This document shows positions 1 through 8,365 of a stretch of 64,000 nt of DNA, in pieces (position 1 is the first letter of the stretch; each line of letters begins with the position of its first letter). A program made the position numbers and the translations under genes. The DNA is from Ignavibacteriales bacterium (GTDB lineage: Bacteria > Bacteroidota > Ignavibacteria > Ignavibacteriales > Ignavibacteriaceae), in assembly GCA_003538625.1 (NCBI GenBank), contig DPRR01000016.1:110738-174737 (forward strand), read 5' to 3'. The notes under the pieces were generated by a model that made no database searches, was not told the DNA's origin, and saw only the letters and a list, made by a program, of their open reading frames with translations.

Positions 1-302
1 AGCTTAAATTCTTTGGAAGACTGATTAAGGCTATTGCCAAAAACGGCTGGCATAAAAATCTGAGCGCACTTGTCATACAACGTCATGGATTCCAGCGTTT
101 TATCAATCCACTTTTCATCATCTTCTGTTAGATTAAAAACATCCGACTTTTCCATAACTGTACTTAAACTTTTGTCATTATGTTTTTGATAAAACGATAC
201 TATAGAATTAATGTCTGAAGCTGGAAGAAACAGAAATAAAAAGTGAACAAAAATAACACTTGCAAATCCCAAATTAGCTTTTGATGATAAATTACTTTTC
301 AT
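1..302 (-). CDS. Glycoside hydrolase family 3 protein, N-terminal part (cut by window edge)
   Basis: The reading frame begins at an ATG at 302 on the minus strand and runs off the window start with about 100 codons visible. Residues 1-30 form a signal peptide (basic start, long Val/Phe/Leu core). About residues 58-90 contain W-I-D-K-T-L-E-S-M-T-L-Y-D-K-C-A-Q, which matches the first helix of GH3 beta-N-acetylhexosaminidases (NagZ type). The start overlaps the stop of the upstream serine hydrolase by 11 bases, so the two are cotranscribed. Known for the family: cleavage of GlcNAc-anhydroMurNAc or other beta-GlcNAc glycosides. The catalytic region lies outside the window, so the substrate is not determined. 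Confidence 0.6.
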   Translation of the reverse strand, partial: MKSNLSSKANLGFASVIFVHFLFLFLPASDINSIVSFYQKHNDKSLSTVMEKSDVFNLTEDDEKWIDKTLESMTLYDKCAQIFMPAVFGNSLNQSSKEFK

Positions 303-1437
303 GAGTTTTTTCTAAACACTGTATTACAGCATCATGCAGTTTTGGACGAACTCTTAAAATTTTTGAATTATTTCTTGTGGGGTATACTCTATTTGTTAAG
401 AACACCACAAATAAATTCATTTTTGGGTCCACCCAGATAGATGTACCCGTAAATCCTGTATGACCGAATGATTGATTGGAAAAATATTTACCTGCAGATG
501 AACTGGATTCTGATTTAGTATCCCAGCCAAGTGCTCTGGAACTTTCTTTTGAAAATCTTTTTGTAAATAACTCGATAGTATTTTGATTAATAAATTGGTT
601 TTGCTTAAACCTCCCATTGTTCATCAATACCGAAATTAGTTTGGATAAATCATCAGCGGTCGAAAATAATCCTGCATGACCCGCAACGCCATTTAACATA
701 GCTGAAGTTTCATCATGAACCTCACCCTGAAGTGTTTTCATCCTCCAATAAGTATCATTCTCGGTAGGCATACAATATTTTTTTAATGAATCAGGCGGAT
801 TGAAAAATGTTGAATGCATGCTTAACGGAGTAAAAATCTCATCTTTGCAAAATATATCCAGACATTTGCCGGTTACTTTTTCTATTACTTTGCCGAGCGT
901 TATAACTCCTAAATCTGAGTAAACTGTTTTTTCACCGGTCTTATATTCAAGTTCAGACGAATATATTTCTTTTATAACGTCATCAGATTTAAGATCTCTT
1001 CCGTAAAATTTTTTCCAGGCAGGTAAACCTGAGTTGTGAAGCAGCAGATTTTTTAGAGTTATATTTTCTTTGCCATTTGCACCAAAATCCGGAATAAATT
1101 TAATTACCCTCTCATCAAGTGAAAAAAGTTTTCTGTCATAACAAATCATTGCAGCAGTAGTTGTTGCAACCACTTTTGTTAATGACGCAAGATCGAAAAT
1201 TGATTTAGTCGTCACTTTTCCAGATGCGGGATCATAGGTGTAATGCCCATAAGCTTTATCAAATATAGTTTTACCATCCTGCCAAATTAAAACAACTGCT
1301 CCCGGAAACGCACTATCTTTAATAGCTTCATTTATTACTGAATCAACATCTTTAAAAATTGAATGATCAGTTTGTGAAAGTAATACCGCAGGAAATAATA
1401 AGATGTTTATAAAAATATATTTTAAGGAAAATTTCAT
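292..1437 (-). CDS. Secreted serine hydrolase, beta-lactamase/penicillin-binding-protein-like
   Basis: 381 residues with a signal peptide (about 1-21). The three class C beta-lactamase/DD-peptidase motifs are visible: SLTK at 85-88 with the nucleophile Ser85, Y-S-D at 173-175, and H-T-G at 326-328. Length is typical for the beta-lactamase (PF00144) family, which also includes esterases and D-aminopeptidases, so antibiotic resistance should not be assumed. It overlaps the GH3 gene downstream by 11 bases; in many Bacteroidota the two domains are fused, with GH3 first, so a joint role in cell-wall turnover is a reasonable inference. The start ATG at 1437 gives the complete signal peptide. Confidence 0.85.
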   Translation of the reverse strand: MKFSLKYIFINILLFPAVLLSQTDHSIFKDVDSVINEAIKDSAFPGAVVLIWQDGKTIFDKAYGHYTYDPASGKVTTKSIFDLASLTKVVATTTAAMICYDRKLFSLDERVIKFIPDFGANGKENITLKNLLLHNSGLPAWKKFYGRDLKSDDVIKEIYSSELEYKTGEKTVYSDLGVITLGKVIEKVTGKCLDIFCKDEIFTPLSMHSTFFNPPDSLKKYCMPTENDTYWRMKTLQGEVHDETSAMLNGVAGHAGLFSTADDLSKLISVLMNNGRFKQNQFINQNTIELFTKRFSKESSRALGWDTKSESSSSAGKYFSNQSFGHTGFTGTSIWVDPKMNLFVVFLTNRVYPTRNNSKILRVRPKLHDAVIQCLEKTHEK

Positions 1438-1555
1438 CGTTTTATACTAATTATAAAAGTTTATTTCAATTTAGGGAAAAAGAATTAACAAAAAAATTCA
1501 ATGAATTGCAGAGCCTAATTTATTATATTTATAACAACAAAGAATAAGGTTTGTA

Positions 1556-3034
1556 ATGAGCGAACTAGAAAAATATTTTTCGCACTTTCGAAAACATATT
1601 ATAGGAATAGATGAAACGTTTGACTCTCCTTACGGTAAGAAAAAAATAATTTATGCCGATTGGATTGCAAGCGGAAGGCTGTACAAACCGATTGAAGAAA
1701 AAATTTGTGAAACATTTGGACCACTTGTTGGAAATACGCACTCAGAATCAAGTATAACTGGTAGTACCATGACATTTGCGTATCACCAGGCACATCAGAT
1801 TATAAAAGAACATGTAAATGCCGGTAAGGAAGATGTGATAATTACAGCGGGATCAGGAATGACTACGGTTGTCTGCAAATTTCAGCGACTACTCGGGCTA
1901 AAGGTTCCTGAACAGCTTGCTAATTATCTAAAGCTACCCGAAGAAATGAGACCTGTTGTTTTTATAACTCATATGGAGCATCACTCAAATCAAACTACCT
2001 GGTTGGAAACAATTGCAGATGTGGTGATGATAGATCCAAATGAAGATGGATTGGTAAATGTTGAAGATTTCAAAGCAAAATTAGAAAAGTATAAAAATAG
2101 AAAACTGAAAATTGGGGCATTCACTGCCGCATCAAATGTGACAGGTATAGAGCCCGACTATTTTGAACTTTCAAAATTGATACATCAATATGGCGGATAC
2201 GCTTTTATAGATTTTGCCTGTGCCGCACCTTATGTTAAGATTGATATGCATCCTGCATATCCCGAAGCGAAACTTGATGCTATTTTATTTTCACCTCATA
2301 AATTTTTAGGAGGACCCGCAACTCCGGGAGTACTTATTTTTGATTCGAAATTATATCACAATAAAGTTCCTGATTTACCAGGCGGCGGAACAGTGGATTG
2401 GACAAATCCATGGGGACAACATAAATTTGTGGCGAATATTGAGGCAAGAGAAGACGGAGGGACACCGGCATTTCTACAGACTATTAAAGCAGCACTATGT
2501 ATTAAGTTAAAAGATGAAATGAACGTAGAAAAAATCCGGGCTAGAGAAGAGGAACTTGTTAAGCTGGCATTTGGGAGACTCAAAAAAATTCCTACGCTTC
2601 ATATACTTGCCGGAAATATTGAAAAGCGGCTTGGTGCAATCTCATTTTATGTAGAAAATATTCACTACAATCTTATTGTAACATTATTAAATGATAGGTT
2701 TGGAGTTCAGGTTAGAGGAGGCTGTTCATGTGCCGGTACGTATGGACATTATTTGTTGCATGTAGATCCTAACCGATCAAAAATAATAACAGATAAAATT
2801 GATAAGGGGGATCTGTCAGAAAAACCTGGTTGGGTTCGAATGTCTATTCATCCAACCACGACTAACGATGAATTAATAACTATTCTTGATGGAATTGCTC
2901 AGATTGTTGAGAATATTGAAGAGTGGAGCAAAGATTACATTTATGATAAATCTAAAAATGAATTCTTCTTCAAATCCTTAAATGGGGGTGATCTAGAAAA
3001 AATAAAAAAATGGTTTACACTCAAAACTTCTTAA
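1556..3034 (+). CDS. Class V aminotransferase-fold PLP enzyme, cysteine desulfurase-like
   Basis: 492 residues, cytoplasmic, no signal peptide. The PLP lysine is Lys249 in the motif S-P-H-K; the PLP-binding Asp/Ala segment (FIDFACAAPY) is at about 218-226. An RGGCSCAG stretch at 387-394 sits where cysteine desulfurases carry their catalytic cysteine loop. The protein is about 90 residues longer than IscS/SufS, with extra C-terminal sequence, so it belongs to a longer, poorly characterised branch of the family. There is no scaffold gene beside it, and the NifU-C and Mrp genes are almost 30 kb away. Cysteine desulfuration or another PLP lyase reaction is possible; the exact substrate is unknown. 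Confidence 0.75.
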   Translation: MSELEKYFSHFRKHIIGIDETFDSPYGKKKIIYADWIASGRLYKPIEEKICETFGPLVGNTHSESSITGSTMTFAYHQAHQIIKEHVNAGKEDVIITAGSGMTTVVCKFQRLLGLKVPEQLANYLKLPEEMRPVVFITHMEHHSNQTTWLETIADVVMIDPNEDGLVNVEDFKAKLEKYKNRKLKIGAFTAASNVTGIEPDYFELSKLIHQYGGYAFIDFACAAPYVKIDMHPAYPEAKLDAILFSPHKFLGGPATPGVLIFDSKLYHNKVPDLPGGGTVDWTNPWGQHKFVANIEAREDGGTPAFLQTIKAALCIKLKDEMNVEKIRAREEELVKLAFGRLKKIPTLHILAGNIEKRLGAISFYVENIHYNLIVTLLNDRFGVQVRGGCSCAGTYGHYLLHVDPNRSKIITDKIDKGDLSEKPGWVRMSIHPTTTNDELITILDGIAQIVENIEEWSKDYIYDKSKNEFFFKSLNGGDLEKIKKWFTLKTS

Positions 3035-3048
3035 AAGATCATCGACAA

Positions 3049-3076
3049 TTGACTTTTGTCAAAAATAGTTTATACT
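3049..3076 (+). promoter_or_regulatory. Sigma70-type promoter for the cytidylate-kinase-like gene
   Basis: TTGACT at 3049-3054 and TATACT at 3071-3076 with a 16-base spacer, lying about 90 bases before the GTG start at 3166. Close to consensus by eye; no transcript data. Confidence 0.5.
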
Positions 3077-3165
3077 ATTTATAGTAATAAATTTAGATTT
3101 TGTAATTTTATTAAAACACACGATTTCCAGTCCAATACAAAATAAAATGGAAGGAGAGAGTAATT

Positions 3166-3873
3166 GTGTTAATAACTGGCGCATATGAAAAGTGTAAGCA
3201 GTATCTTAAACTTCACTCATCTGTTTCAGAAAATAAAAAGGAAATATTTCCCTGCGTAACAATTTCTCGTTTGACCGGATCAGGATCATACGACGTTTCT
3301 AAAAATCTAATCGAAATACTTCAGCAAAGAACGAAAGATTCCGAAAATCCCTGGACATATTTTAACAAGGAATTAATTACCAAAGTAATTGAAGATTTTA
3401 AACTTCCCAAAGTGCTCAAAAAATATATTCAAGAAGGGAAGTACAGTCATATTAGTGATGCTGTAAATGAACTGCTTGGTGTTAAGCCTTCTGAATGGAC
3501 TATACTCCATAAAACAACTGAGATCGTACTTCAACTGGCCCGATATGGTAAATCAATTATCGTGGGTAGGGGAAGTACAGTGATAACTGCAAAATTACCA
3601 AATTGTTTTCATGTAAGATTAGTAGCTCCAATTGAGAATAGAATAAAACATGTGCAGAAGAATTACAATTATTCAAAACAAGAAGCAAAAGATTACATAA
3701 AACAAGAAGATGAGCGAAGAAACAAATATCTTAAATCACATTTTTTCCATGATGCGGATGATCCTACTTTATATCATCTTACTATTAATACAGGGTTGCT
3801 TACTTATGAAGAGAGTGCAATGGTAATTGCTGAAGCACTGATAAAAAAGTTTCCGAAAAGTTTTGTTAAGTAG
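3166..3873 (+). CDS. Cytidylate kinase-like family protein
   Basis: 235 residues starting at GTG 3166, chosen because AAGGAGAG lies 8 bases upstream. Residues 29-46 (T-I-S-R-L-T-G-S-G-S) occupy the place of the P-loop, and Y-G-K-S-I-I-V-G-R-G-S at about 126-136 matches the second conserved block of the cytidylate-kinase-like family (PF13189). The C-terminal lid region is rich in Arg and Lys (R-I-K-H-V, E-D-E-R-R-N-K-Y). This family is distinct from the housekeeping Cmk; its nucleotide substrate has not been fixed in general, so only a nucleoside monophosphate kinase-like fold can be claimed. It has its own promoter and no obvious operon partner. Confidence 0.75.
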   Translation: MLITGAYEKCKQYLKLHSSVSENKKEIFPCVTISRLTGSGSYDVSKNLIEILQQRTKDSENPWTYFNKELITKVIEDFKLPKVLKKYIQEGKYSHISDAVNELLGVKPSEWTILHKTTEIVLQLARYGKSIIVGRGSTVITAKLPNCFHVRLVAPIENRIKHVQKNYNYSKQEAKDYIKQEDERRNKYLKSHFFHDADDPTLYHLTINTGLLTYEESAMVIAEALIKKFPKSFVK

Positions 3874-3903
3874 ACTTCAATAATTTAAGAATATAAGAAT
3901 TAC

Positions 3904-4767
3904 TTAGAAAAAAGAAATTACCTGAGAATTAAATTTGTCAGGTCTTTCATATTGTAAAAAGTGGCCGCACTCATCAAATAAAATCAGTTTACTATTTTTA
4001 ATCTGAGATGATCCATAAACTGCAACTTTCTCTGTGGTAGTTTGATGGATAGATTTATTTGGGATCAATAAATCATCTTTTCCAAAAAATATTAAAGTTG
4101 GAATGTTTATTTGTTTTAATTGATCATAAACCGGTGCATTTAATAATCCAAATAAAGAATTTGAAACTATAGTGCAATGATTAAAAAAATCTTCGTCAGT
4201 CTTGATTGCAATTCTATCAGCAATCATTTCTTCAGTTTCCGCGGGCATTTTGAAAAAGTTAAATTGATAATTTAATCTTATTTGGTGATCTGAAGTTTTG
4301 AAAAGAATTTCCGGAGAAATGATTTTTTTAATTAACTCAATTTCATCTTTATTAAAAGTTTCAAATCCTGCAGGAGCAGCTAAAATTAGCTTTACAATTT
4401 GGTTTGGATTATTTATCACGTAAGCTAAAGCTATCTGTCCACCCATCGAATGCCCAACAAGCGAAACACTTTTCAAATTAAGTTTTGTAATAAACTCATT
4501 TAAAATTTCAACATAAAAACTTACTTCACCCGAATGAATTTGTTTACTCGATTTTCCATAACCAGGTAAATCTAAAGCGATACATCTAAAATGATTTTTT
4601 AATTCAGGAATATTTCTATCCCACGCTTTTAAATAACTGCCGAGTCCATGGATGAAAAGTAAAACATTTTCAGAATTACCTTCATCGATATACGCAATAT
4701 CATATTCGTTTACTTTTATGAACTTCGTATCGAATGGGTATTTGATTTGATTAAATATGGTGCTCAT
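3904..4767 (-). CDS. Alpha/beta hydrolase (paralogue 1)
   Basis: 287 residues, no signal peptide. FIHGLGS at about 38-44 forms the oxyanion region, the nucleophile elbow is G-H-S-M-G-G (about 106-111), and a C-terminal F-D-E-C-G-H-F-L provides the catalytic His. It is clearly paralogous to the next gene upstream on the strand (5013-5843): the same order of motifs and the shared D-L-P-G-Y-G-K-S-S-K block. It closes the minus-strand gene set that begins at 13149, but 245 bases of palindromic repeat separate it from its paralogue, so cotranscription is less certain. Esterase, lipase or C-C hydrolase activity is possible; substrate unknown. Confidence 0.85.
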   Translation of the reverse strand: MSTIFNQIKYPFDTKFIKVNEYDIAYIDEGNSENVLLFIHGLGSYLKAWDRNIPELKNHFRCIALDLPGYGKSSKQIHSGEVSFYVEILNEFITKLNLKSVSLVGHSMGGQIALAYVINNPNQIVKLILAAPAGFETFNKDEIELIKKIISPEILFKTSDHQIRLNYQFNFFKMPAETEEMIADRIAIKTDEDFFNHCTIVSNSLFGLLNAPVYDQLKQINIPTLIFFGKDDLLIPNKSIHQTTTEKVAVYGSSQIKNSKLILFDECGHFLQYERPDKFNSQVISFF

Positions 4768-4820
4768 AAAAAATGTTGAGAAACTGCGACCTTAAAGTTC
4801 TGTTGCATAATTCTGATCGA

Positions 4821-4930
4821 TGTCATTTCGATCCCGATTCATCGGGAGAGAAATCTTTTTTGCTGTATAGTAGAAAGATTTCTCAGCCTGCCTGTCCGGT
4901 AGGCTGGTCGATGACTCCTTCGAAATGACT
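4821..4930. repeat. Nested palindromic intergenic element
   Basis: Outer arms TGTCATTTCGA (4821-4831) and TCGAAATGAC (4920-4929) are inverted copies. Inside them lie GAGAAATCTTT and AAAGATTTCTC, again inverted, and small hairpins (CCCGATTCATCGGG; AGCCTGCC...GGTAGGCTGG). The whole can fold into one long imperfect hairpin of about 110 bases. Half-copies recur at 58504-58550 and 59460-59525. It looks like a non-coding REP/MITE-like repeat. Confidence 0.75.
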
Positions 4931-4977
4931 CTTAAAAGTTAAACAATTGGCCTTGAAGGCTGCGGATAATAATATAA

Positions 4978-4997
4978 CCGCAGGTTAAAACCTGCGG
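4978..4997. repeat. Short perfect palindrome, REP-like
   Basis: CCGCAGGTT-AA-AACCTGCGG is a perfect 20-base inverted repeat between the two hydrolase genes, next to the larger element at 4821-4930. There is no U-tract in either direction, so it is more likely a REP-type repeat or RNA-stabilising hairpin than a terminator. Confidence 0.55.
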
Positions 4998-5012
4998 CTA
5001 CCATTAGAGTAA

Positions 5013-5843
5013 TTATTTAAGAAAATCTAAAACTGCTTTATTAAACTCATCAGGTTTTTCAAATTGTACAAAGTGTCCACAGGATGGAATAATTAATAAA
5101 TTACTATTTGGAATTCTTTCCTTACCAATGTTAGCAACATCTTCTGTAAAACCAGGATTTAAATATGGATTTGGGATAAGATTATCGCTTTCTCCAAAAA
5201 TGATTAAAGTTTCTTGTTTTATATTTGGTAAAAAATCATAAACTGGCTGATCTACCATTCCATTTACTGAACGAACAACAGTATAACAATAATTATCAAA
5301 GTATTTTGCACCACGCATTGCAATTCTATCTGTTATCATAAACTCTGCATCATCAGGCATATTATAAAAATTAGATAATAAGTTTGCTCTAATTTGTTGT
5401 GGCGTTGTTAACTTAACACCTTTAACTGTCATAACACTTCTAAACCATTCTTTCTGACCATCAGTAAATGTTTCAAAGCCAGCGGGAGAAACAAGAATAA
5501 GTTTGCTTACATATTCCGGATACTTAAGAGACATTACCATTGAAATTTGTCCTCCCATCGAATGTCCGGCAATAACAGCGGTTTTTATCTGCAGTTTATC
5601 CATCAGTAACTTAACTACATCAGCATAAAAATCCATAGTACCTGTATGAATTTCTTTTGAAGATTTTCCATATCCTGGTAAATCAATCGCGATACAACGA
5701 TAATGATTTTTTAATACTTCAATATTTTTTTTCCATGCCGGCAGATAACTTCCGAGACCATGAATAAAAATAATTGTTTGCTCGCCTTTTCCTTCATCAA
5801 CAAAAGCAATATTAGTGTTTTCTGAAATATCTAATTTATGCAC
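5013..5843 (-). CDS. Alpha/beta hydrolase (paralogue 2)
   Basis: 276 residues beginning at GTG 5843, nine bases after the stop of the small lipoprotein gene. The oxyanion motif F-I-H-G-L-G-S is at about 25-31, the nucleophile elbow G-H-S-M-G-G at about 93-98, and the catalytic His region is S-C-G-H-F-V near the C-terminus. It shares its architecture with the neighbouring paralogue 3904-4767, pointing to a local duplication. It lies at the distal end of the gene set with acyl-CoA ligase, KAS III-like protein and SDR, so an ester, thioester or ring-opening hydrolysis within that pathway is a reasonable inference, not shown. Confidence 0.85.
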   Translation of the reverse strand: MHKLDISENTNIAFVDEGKGEQTIIFIHGLGSYLPAWKKNIEVLKNHYRCIAIDLPGYGKSSKEIHTGTMDFYADVVKLLMDKLQIKTAVIAGHSMGGQISMVMSLKYPEYVSKLILVSPAGFETFTDGQKEWFRSVMTVKGVKLTTPQQIRANLLSNFYNMPDDAEFMITDRIAMRGAKYFDNYCYTVVRSVNGMVDQPVYDFLPNIKQETLIIFGESDNLIPNPYLNPGFTEDVANIGKERIPNSNLLIIPSCGHFVQFEKPDEFNKAVLDFLK

Positions 5844-5852
5844 TTTATAAGG

Positions 5853-5954
5853 TTAGCTTAATTCATCAAACTCTAATTTCTGCAAATCAGGATAAGTTGA
5901 ACAGCCACTTATGAATAATATAAAAAACGGGATTACTAAAATTAATTTTTTCAT
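5853..5954 (-). CDS. Tiny lipoprotein, 33 residues
   Basis: An ATG at 5954 preceded by AAGAAAAGAG starts M-K-K-L-I-L-V-I-P-F-F-I-L-F-I-S-G-C, a complete lipoprotein signal with lipobox ISGC (Cys18). Only 15 residues follow the cysteine. The gene sits 22 bases after the barrel gene and nine bases before the hydrolase start, with the tight spacing of an operon member. Its function is unknown; it may be a barrel-associated lipoprotein or the remains of a longer one. A longer in-frame reading extends upstream into the barrel gene but would hide the signal peptide, so the short start is preferred. Confidence 0.6.
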   Translation of the reverse strand: MKKLILVIPFFILFISGCSTYPDLQKLEFDELS

Positions 5955-5976
5955 TTTGTACTCTTTTCTTATTAGA

Positions 5977-7527
5977 TCAGAACATAAGCCATTTAAATAA
6001 AAGAAATAGTGTATAAGGATTTTCAGGTCGTTCAGTGACATTTCCATTCATAATCGGACTGTCATAAAAATCACCAAGCATTAAATATGCACCATGTAAT
6101 TCAATATTCATAAAAACAGCAGGTTGATACACAACTTTAAAGTTTAGTTCTGTACCCACCATTGTTCCGCCATCCTGGGGTTCATATATACTTTGAGCAG
6201 CGGCTATACCAACTTTCCCGAAAAACTTATTCGGGATAAATGATTTTGAAAAATTTATTGTTCCGCCAATTTGCCCTAATCCTGTATTGGATAAATCACT
6301 AATAGCCGAGATATAACGGTTAACAACATTTCCGTGGGGATAAAGAATATAAGCACCTGTGCTTATATTTAATGCGCCGGGTGATCCCCATGTATTTCCA
6401 GTAATCACACCATTATATTTTTGATCATCAATACCGTTTTTATCGCCTGAAGCAAAAATTATATCCATGGTAATTGCATCATCAGCAGTTTGACCATATT
6501 TATAGCCAGTTCTCAGATTTGCACCAATTCCTAAAATATCCGAAGCTTTTATATAAACACCACTTTGTTCTGTTTTAACATTTCCAAAGTTGGCAACTGC
6601 ATAGGCATTTAAACTCCATCTGCCTAAGAGAAATTCAGGATTATAATTTCCGTAAGTACCAAGCCACATAATGTCAGCCTTGTAAGGTAAACCTCCAAGT
6701 TTAAACCTAAAAGTACCATTATAATCATTAAGCGAGCTATTCAAGCCCTGCCCTAAAACAGAAACTCCACCCTCGCCATTTCCACGATCGTAAATATACC
6801 AGAAAGACAGCCCCTGCTTCCATTCCGGCGTAATATCTCTTTCATACATAAGCTCCCAAAGTGCAACATCATCCAACTGATGAACATTATTTTCATACAA
6901 CTGATAATATCCGGCTTTAAATCTTGAAAAATCCTGATCATTTCTTACAGATATTCCAACGGCATCACTTCCCCAATACATTAATCGATAGGCTGTATTA
7001 GTCATTGTACTAACTGCGGTTCTGTACGGATTAAATGGAGTGTCAAACAATCGTTGCAATCCAAGATTAATAGCCCAGGTTTTCCAAGGAATTAATTCTA
7101 ACTCAATATTTTGTGTTTGTATGTTTACTTGATCGGCACTGAATGCAGAACCAAAGTTACCACCAACTCCATAGGAAGCATCTCCCCAGGTCCAATCAAT
7201 TTCAAAAGATGCTCTTAATATTGCTTTTCCATCAAGTAATTTTGGTTGATAAATAAAGAATGGAATTAATCTCTGTTCAAAATAAAATGCTTGTGAACCT
7301 GTTGTTGTTGTATTACTGCTGAAAAGTCTTCCCACAATCTGACCTTTAAGAAGGTCATTATTTGCGTAATAATTTTGACTTACAGTGTGGTTATAAAAAT
7401 AAGCTAAAGCTTGAAATTCATTAGCAGGATCAGGTGGCACTCTATGGTCATCAAAATTCCATAACTGCTGTGCTGAAGCAACAGACAGAAACATAAGACT
7501 AATTACAAGTAGTTTGATAGTTTTCAT
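5977..7527 (-). CDS. Outer-membrane beta-barrel protein
   Basis: 516 residues with a signal peptide (about 1-19, cleaved after A-S-A). The mature part is rich in alternating aromatic and polar residues and Gly/Asn/Tyr turns, and ends in Phe (K-W-L-M-F), as outer-membrane barrels do. I do not recognise a named family. Position in the gene set with a sodium symporter and acyl-CoA ligase suggests a porin for the same substrate, which is inference. The gene follows a hairpin terminator or attenuator (7547-7570), so it may be expressed at a different level from the genes before it. AAAGGTAAG before the ATG is a plausible ribosome binding site. Confidence 0.75.
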   Translation of the reverse strand: MKTIKLLVISLMFLSVASAQQLWNFDDHRVPPDPANEFQALAYFYNHTVSQNYYANNDLLKGQIVGRLFSSNTTTTGSQAFYFEQRLIPFFIYQPKLLDGKAILRASFEIDWTWGDASYGVGGNFGSAFSADQVNIQTQNIELELIPWKTWAINLGLQRLFDTPFNPYRTAVSTMTNTAYRLMYWGSDAVGISVRNDQDFSRFKAGYYQLYENNVHQLDDVALWELMYERDITPEWKQGLSFWYIYDRGNGEGGVSVLGQGLNSSLNDYNGTFRFKLGGLPYKADIMWLGTYGNYNPEFLLGRWSLNAYAVANFGNVKTEQSGVYIKASDILGIGANLRTGYKYGQTADDAITMDIIFASGDKNGIDDQKYNGVITGNTWGSPGALNISTGAYILYPHGNVVNRYISAISDLSNTGLGQIGGTINFSKSFIPNKFFGKVGIAAAQSIYEPQDGGTMVGTELNFKVVYQPAVFMNIELHGAYLMLGDFYDSPIMNGNVTERPENPYTLFLLFKWLMF

Positions 7528-7546
7528 CGTCTTACCTTTAATAAAA

Positions 7547-7570
7547 AGGAGAATAAGTTTCCTTATTCTC
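7547..7570 (-). terminator. Intrinsic terminator/attenuator between lipoprotein and barrel genes
   Basis: Read on the minus strand: GGAGAATAAG-GAAA-CTTATTCTCC, a perfect 10-bp stem with a GAAA loop, followed by TTTTTATT. It lies between the stop of the gene ending at 7584 and the start at 7527. Since the downstream genes point the same way, it may terminate or attenuate within the gene set. Confidence 0.7.
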
Positions 7571-7583
7571 CGTTATTTTAAAA

Positions 7584-8342
7584 TTATCTAACTCTTACAT
7601 ATTTCTGAATATTTATTGTACCAAGTGCACCTCCATTTGTACTTCCAAATCCAGCCTCTGGGGTAGGAGGGACATTCTGTGTCCCAGAAGTAAGAACTAT
7701 TTCATATTGCATAAAATGAGGGTTTTGCGTTCTGTCTATTTCATAGATACCCTCAGAAGTAGCAGCAGAAGGAGTACTTTGATTTGTAATTATAGTATAA
7801 ATATTTCCGACAGTGCTTTTTGCATTAGATATTGTACCTGTATAGTTAAGTACAGATGCATCACCATTAATTTGCTTTACTGTGTATGATTTGTTTGCAA
7901 AAAACTCTGCATAAATAGTATCAACACCGCCACTTGCAGCAAAAATAATATCAAGTAATGGTGCGACATTTGTACCTGCTGAAACCCAAAGACCAGTAAT
8001 TCCATCTTTTGCAGCAAAATCTAATGTAACATCCGAAGATAAATTACTTGTTTGTTTGTTGATAGGTTCAAAATCAAAATCTGGAGTAACTGGTGTAACA
8101 GTAAAACTCAAACCACTTTCTAATCCAGTAAAGGAATATTTTCCGGTTGCGTCGGTTGTAGTGGAATCTGTTTTACCACCTGTTAGTCTTACTTTAACAG
8201 TTGCTAAAAAATTTCCAGATGCATCTGTAATAGTACCAGAAATTTTATATGTTGCTGCCGGGGGAGTGACTTCATCATCACTACAGCCTGCAAAGAACAA
8301 TACGACGCTAAATAATAGCGCAAGAGCAAATAACTTTTTCAT
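7584..8342 (-). CDS. Lipoprotein with CnaB/carboxypeptidase-regulatory-like domain
   Basis: 252 residues. The signal ends in the lipobox F-F-A-G-C (Cys20), followed by an acidic D-D-E-V stretch. Residues about 32-112 form a beta-sandwich domain of the CnaB/carboxypeptidase-regulatory type: Y-K-I-S-G-T-I-T-D-A-S-G, then T-D-A-T-G-K-Y-S-F-T-G-L, the usual repeat signature. The C-terminal 130 residues are not recognised. It is probably anchored at the outer membrane facing the barrel encoded next. The start is 23 bases after the acyl-CoA ligase stop, so it belongs to the same transcript; a strong hairpin follows it. Confidence 0.75.
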   Translation of the reverse strand: MKKLFALALLFSVVLFFAGCSDDEVTPPAATYKISGTITDASGNFLATVKVRLTGGKTDSTTTDATGKYSFTGLESGLSFTVTPVTPDFDFEPINKQTSNLSSDVTLDFAAKDGITGLWVSAGTNVAPLLDIIFAASGGVDTIYAEFFANKSYTVKQINGDASVLNYTGTISNAKSTVGNIYTIITNQSTPSAATSEGIYEIDRTQNPHFMQYEIVLTSGTQNVPPTPEAGFGSTNGGALGTINIQKYVRVR

Positions 8343-8365
8343 GACTTCTCCTTTGTTTATATGAA

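Noticed and set aside
292..1437. Antibiotic-resistance beta-lactamase
   Set aside because: The motifs fit the wider serine hydrolase family, which contains many esterases and peptidases; resistance cannot be inferred.
5853..6047. 64-residue protein starting inside the barrel gene
   Set aside because: The first 31 residues overlap the barrel coding sequence and would place a lipoprotein signal in mid-protein; the ATG at 5954 is preferred.
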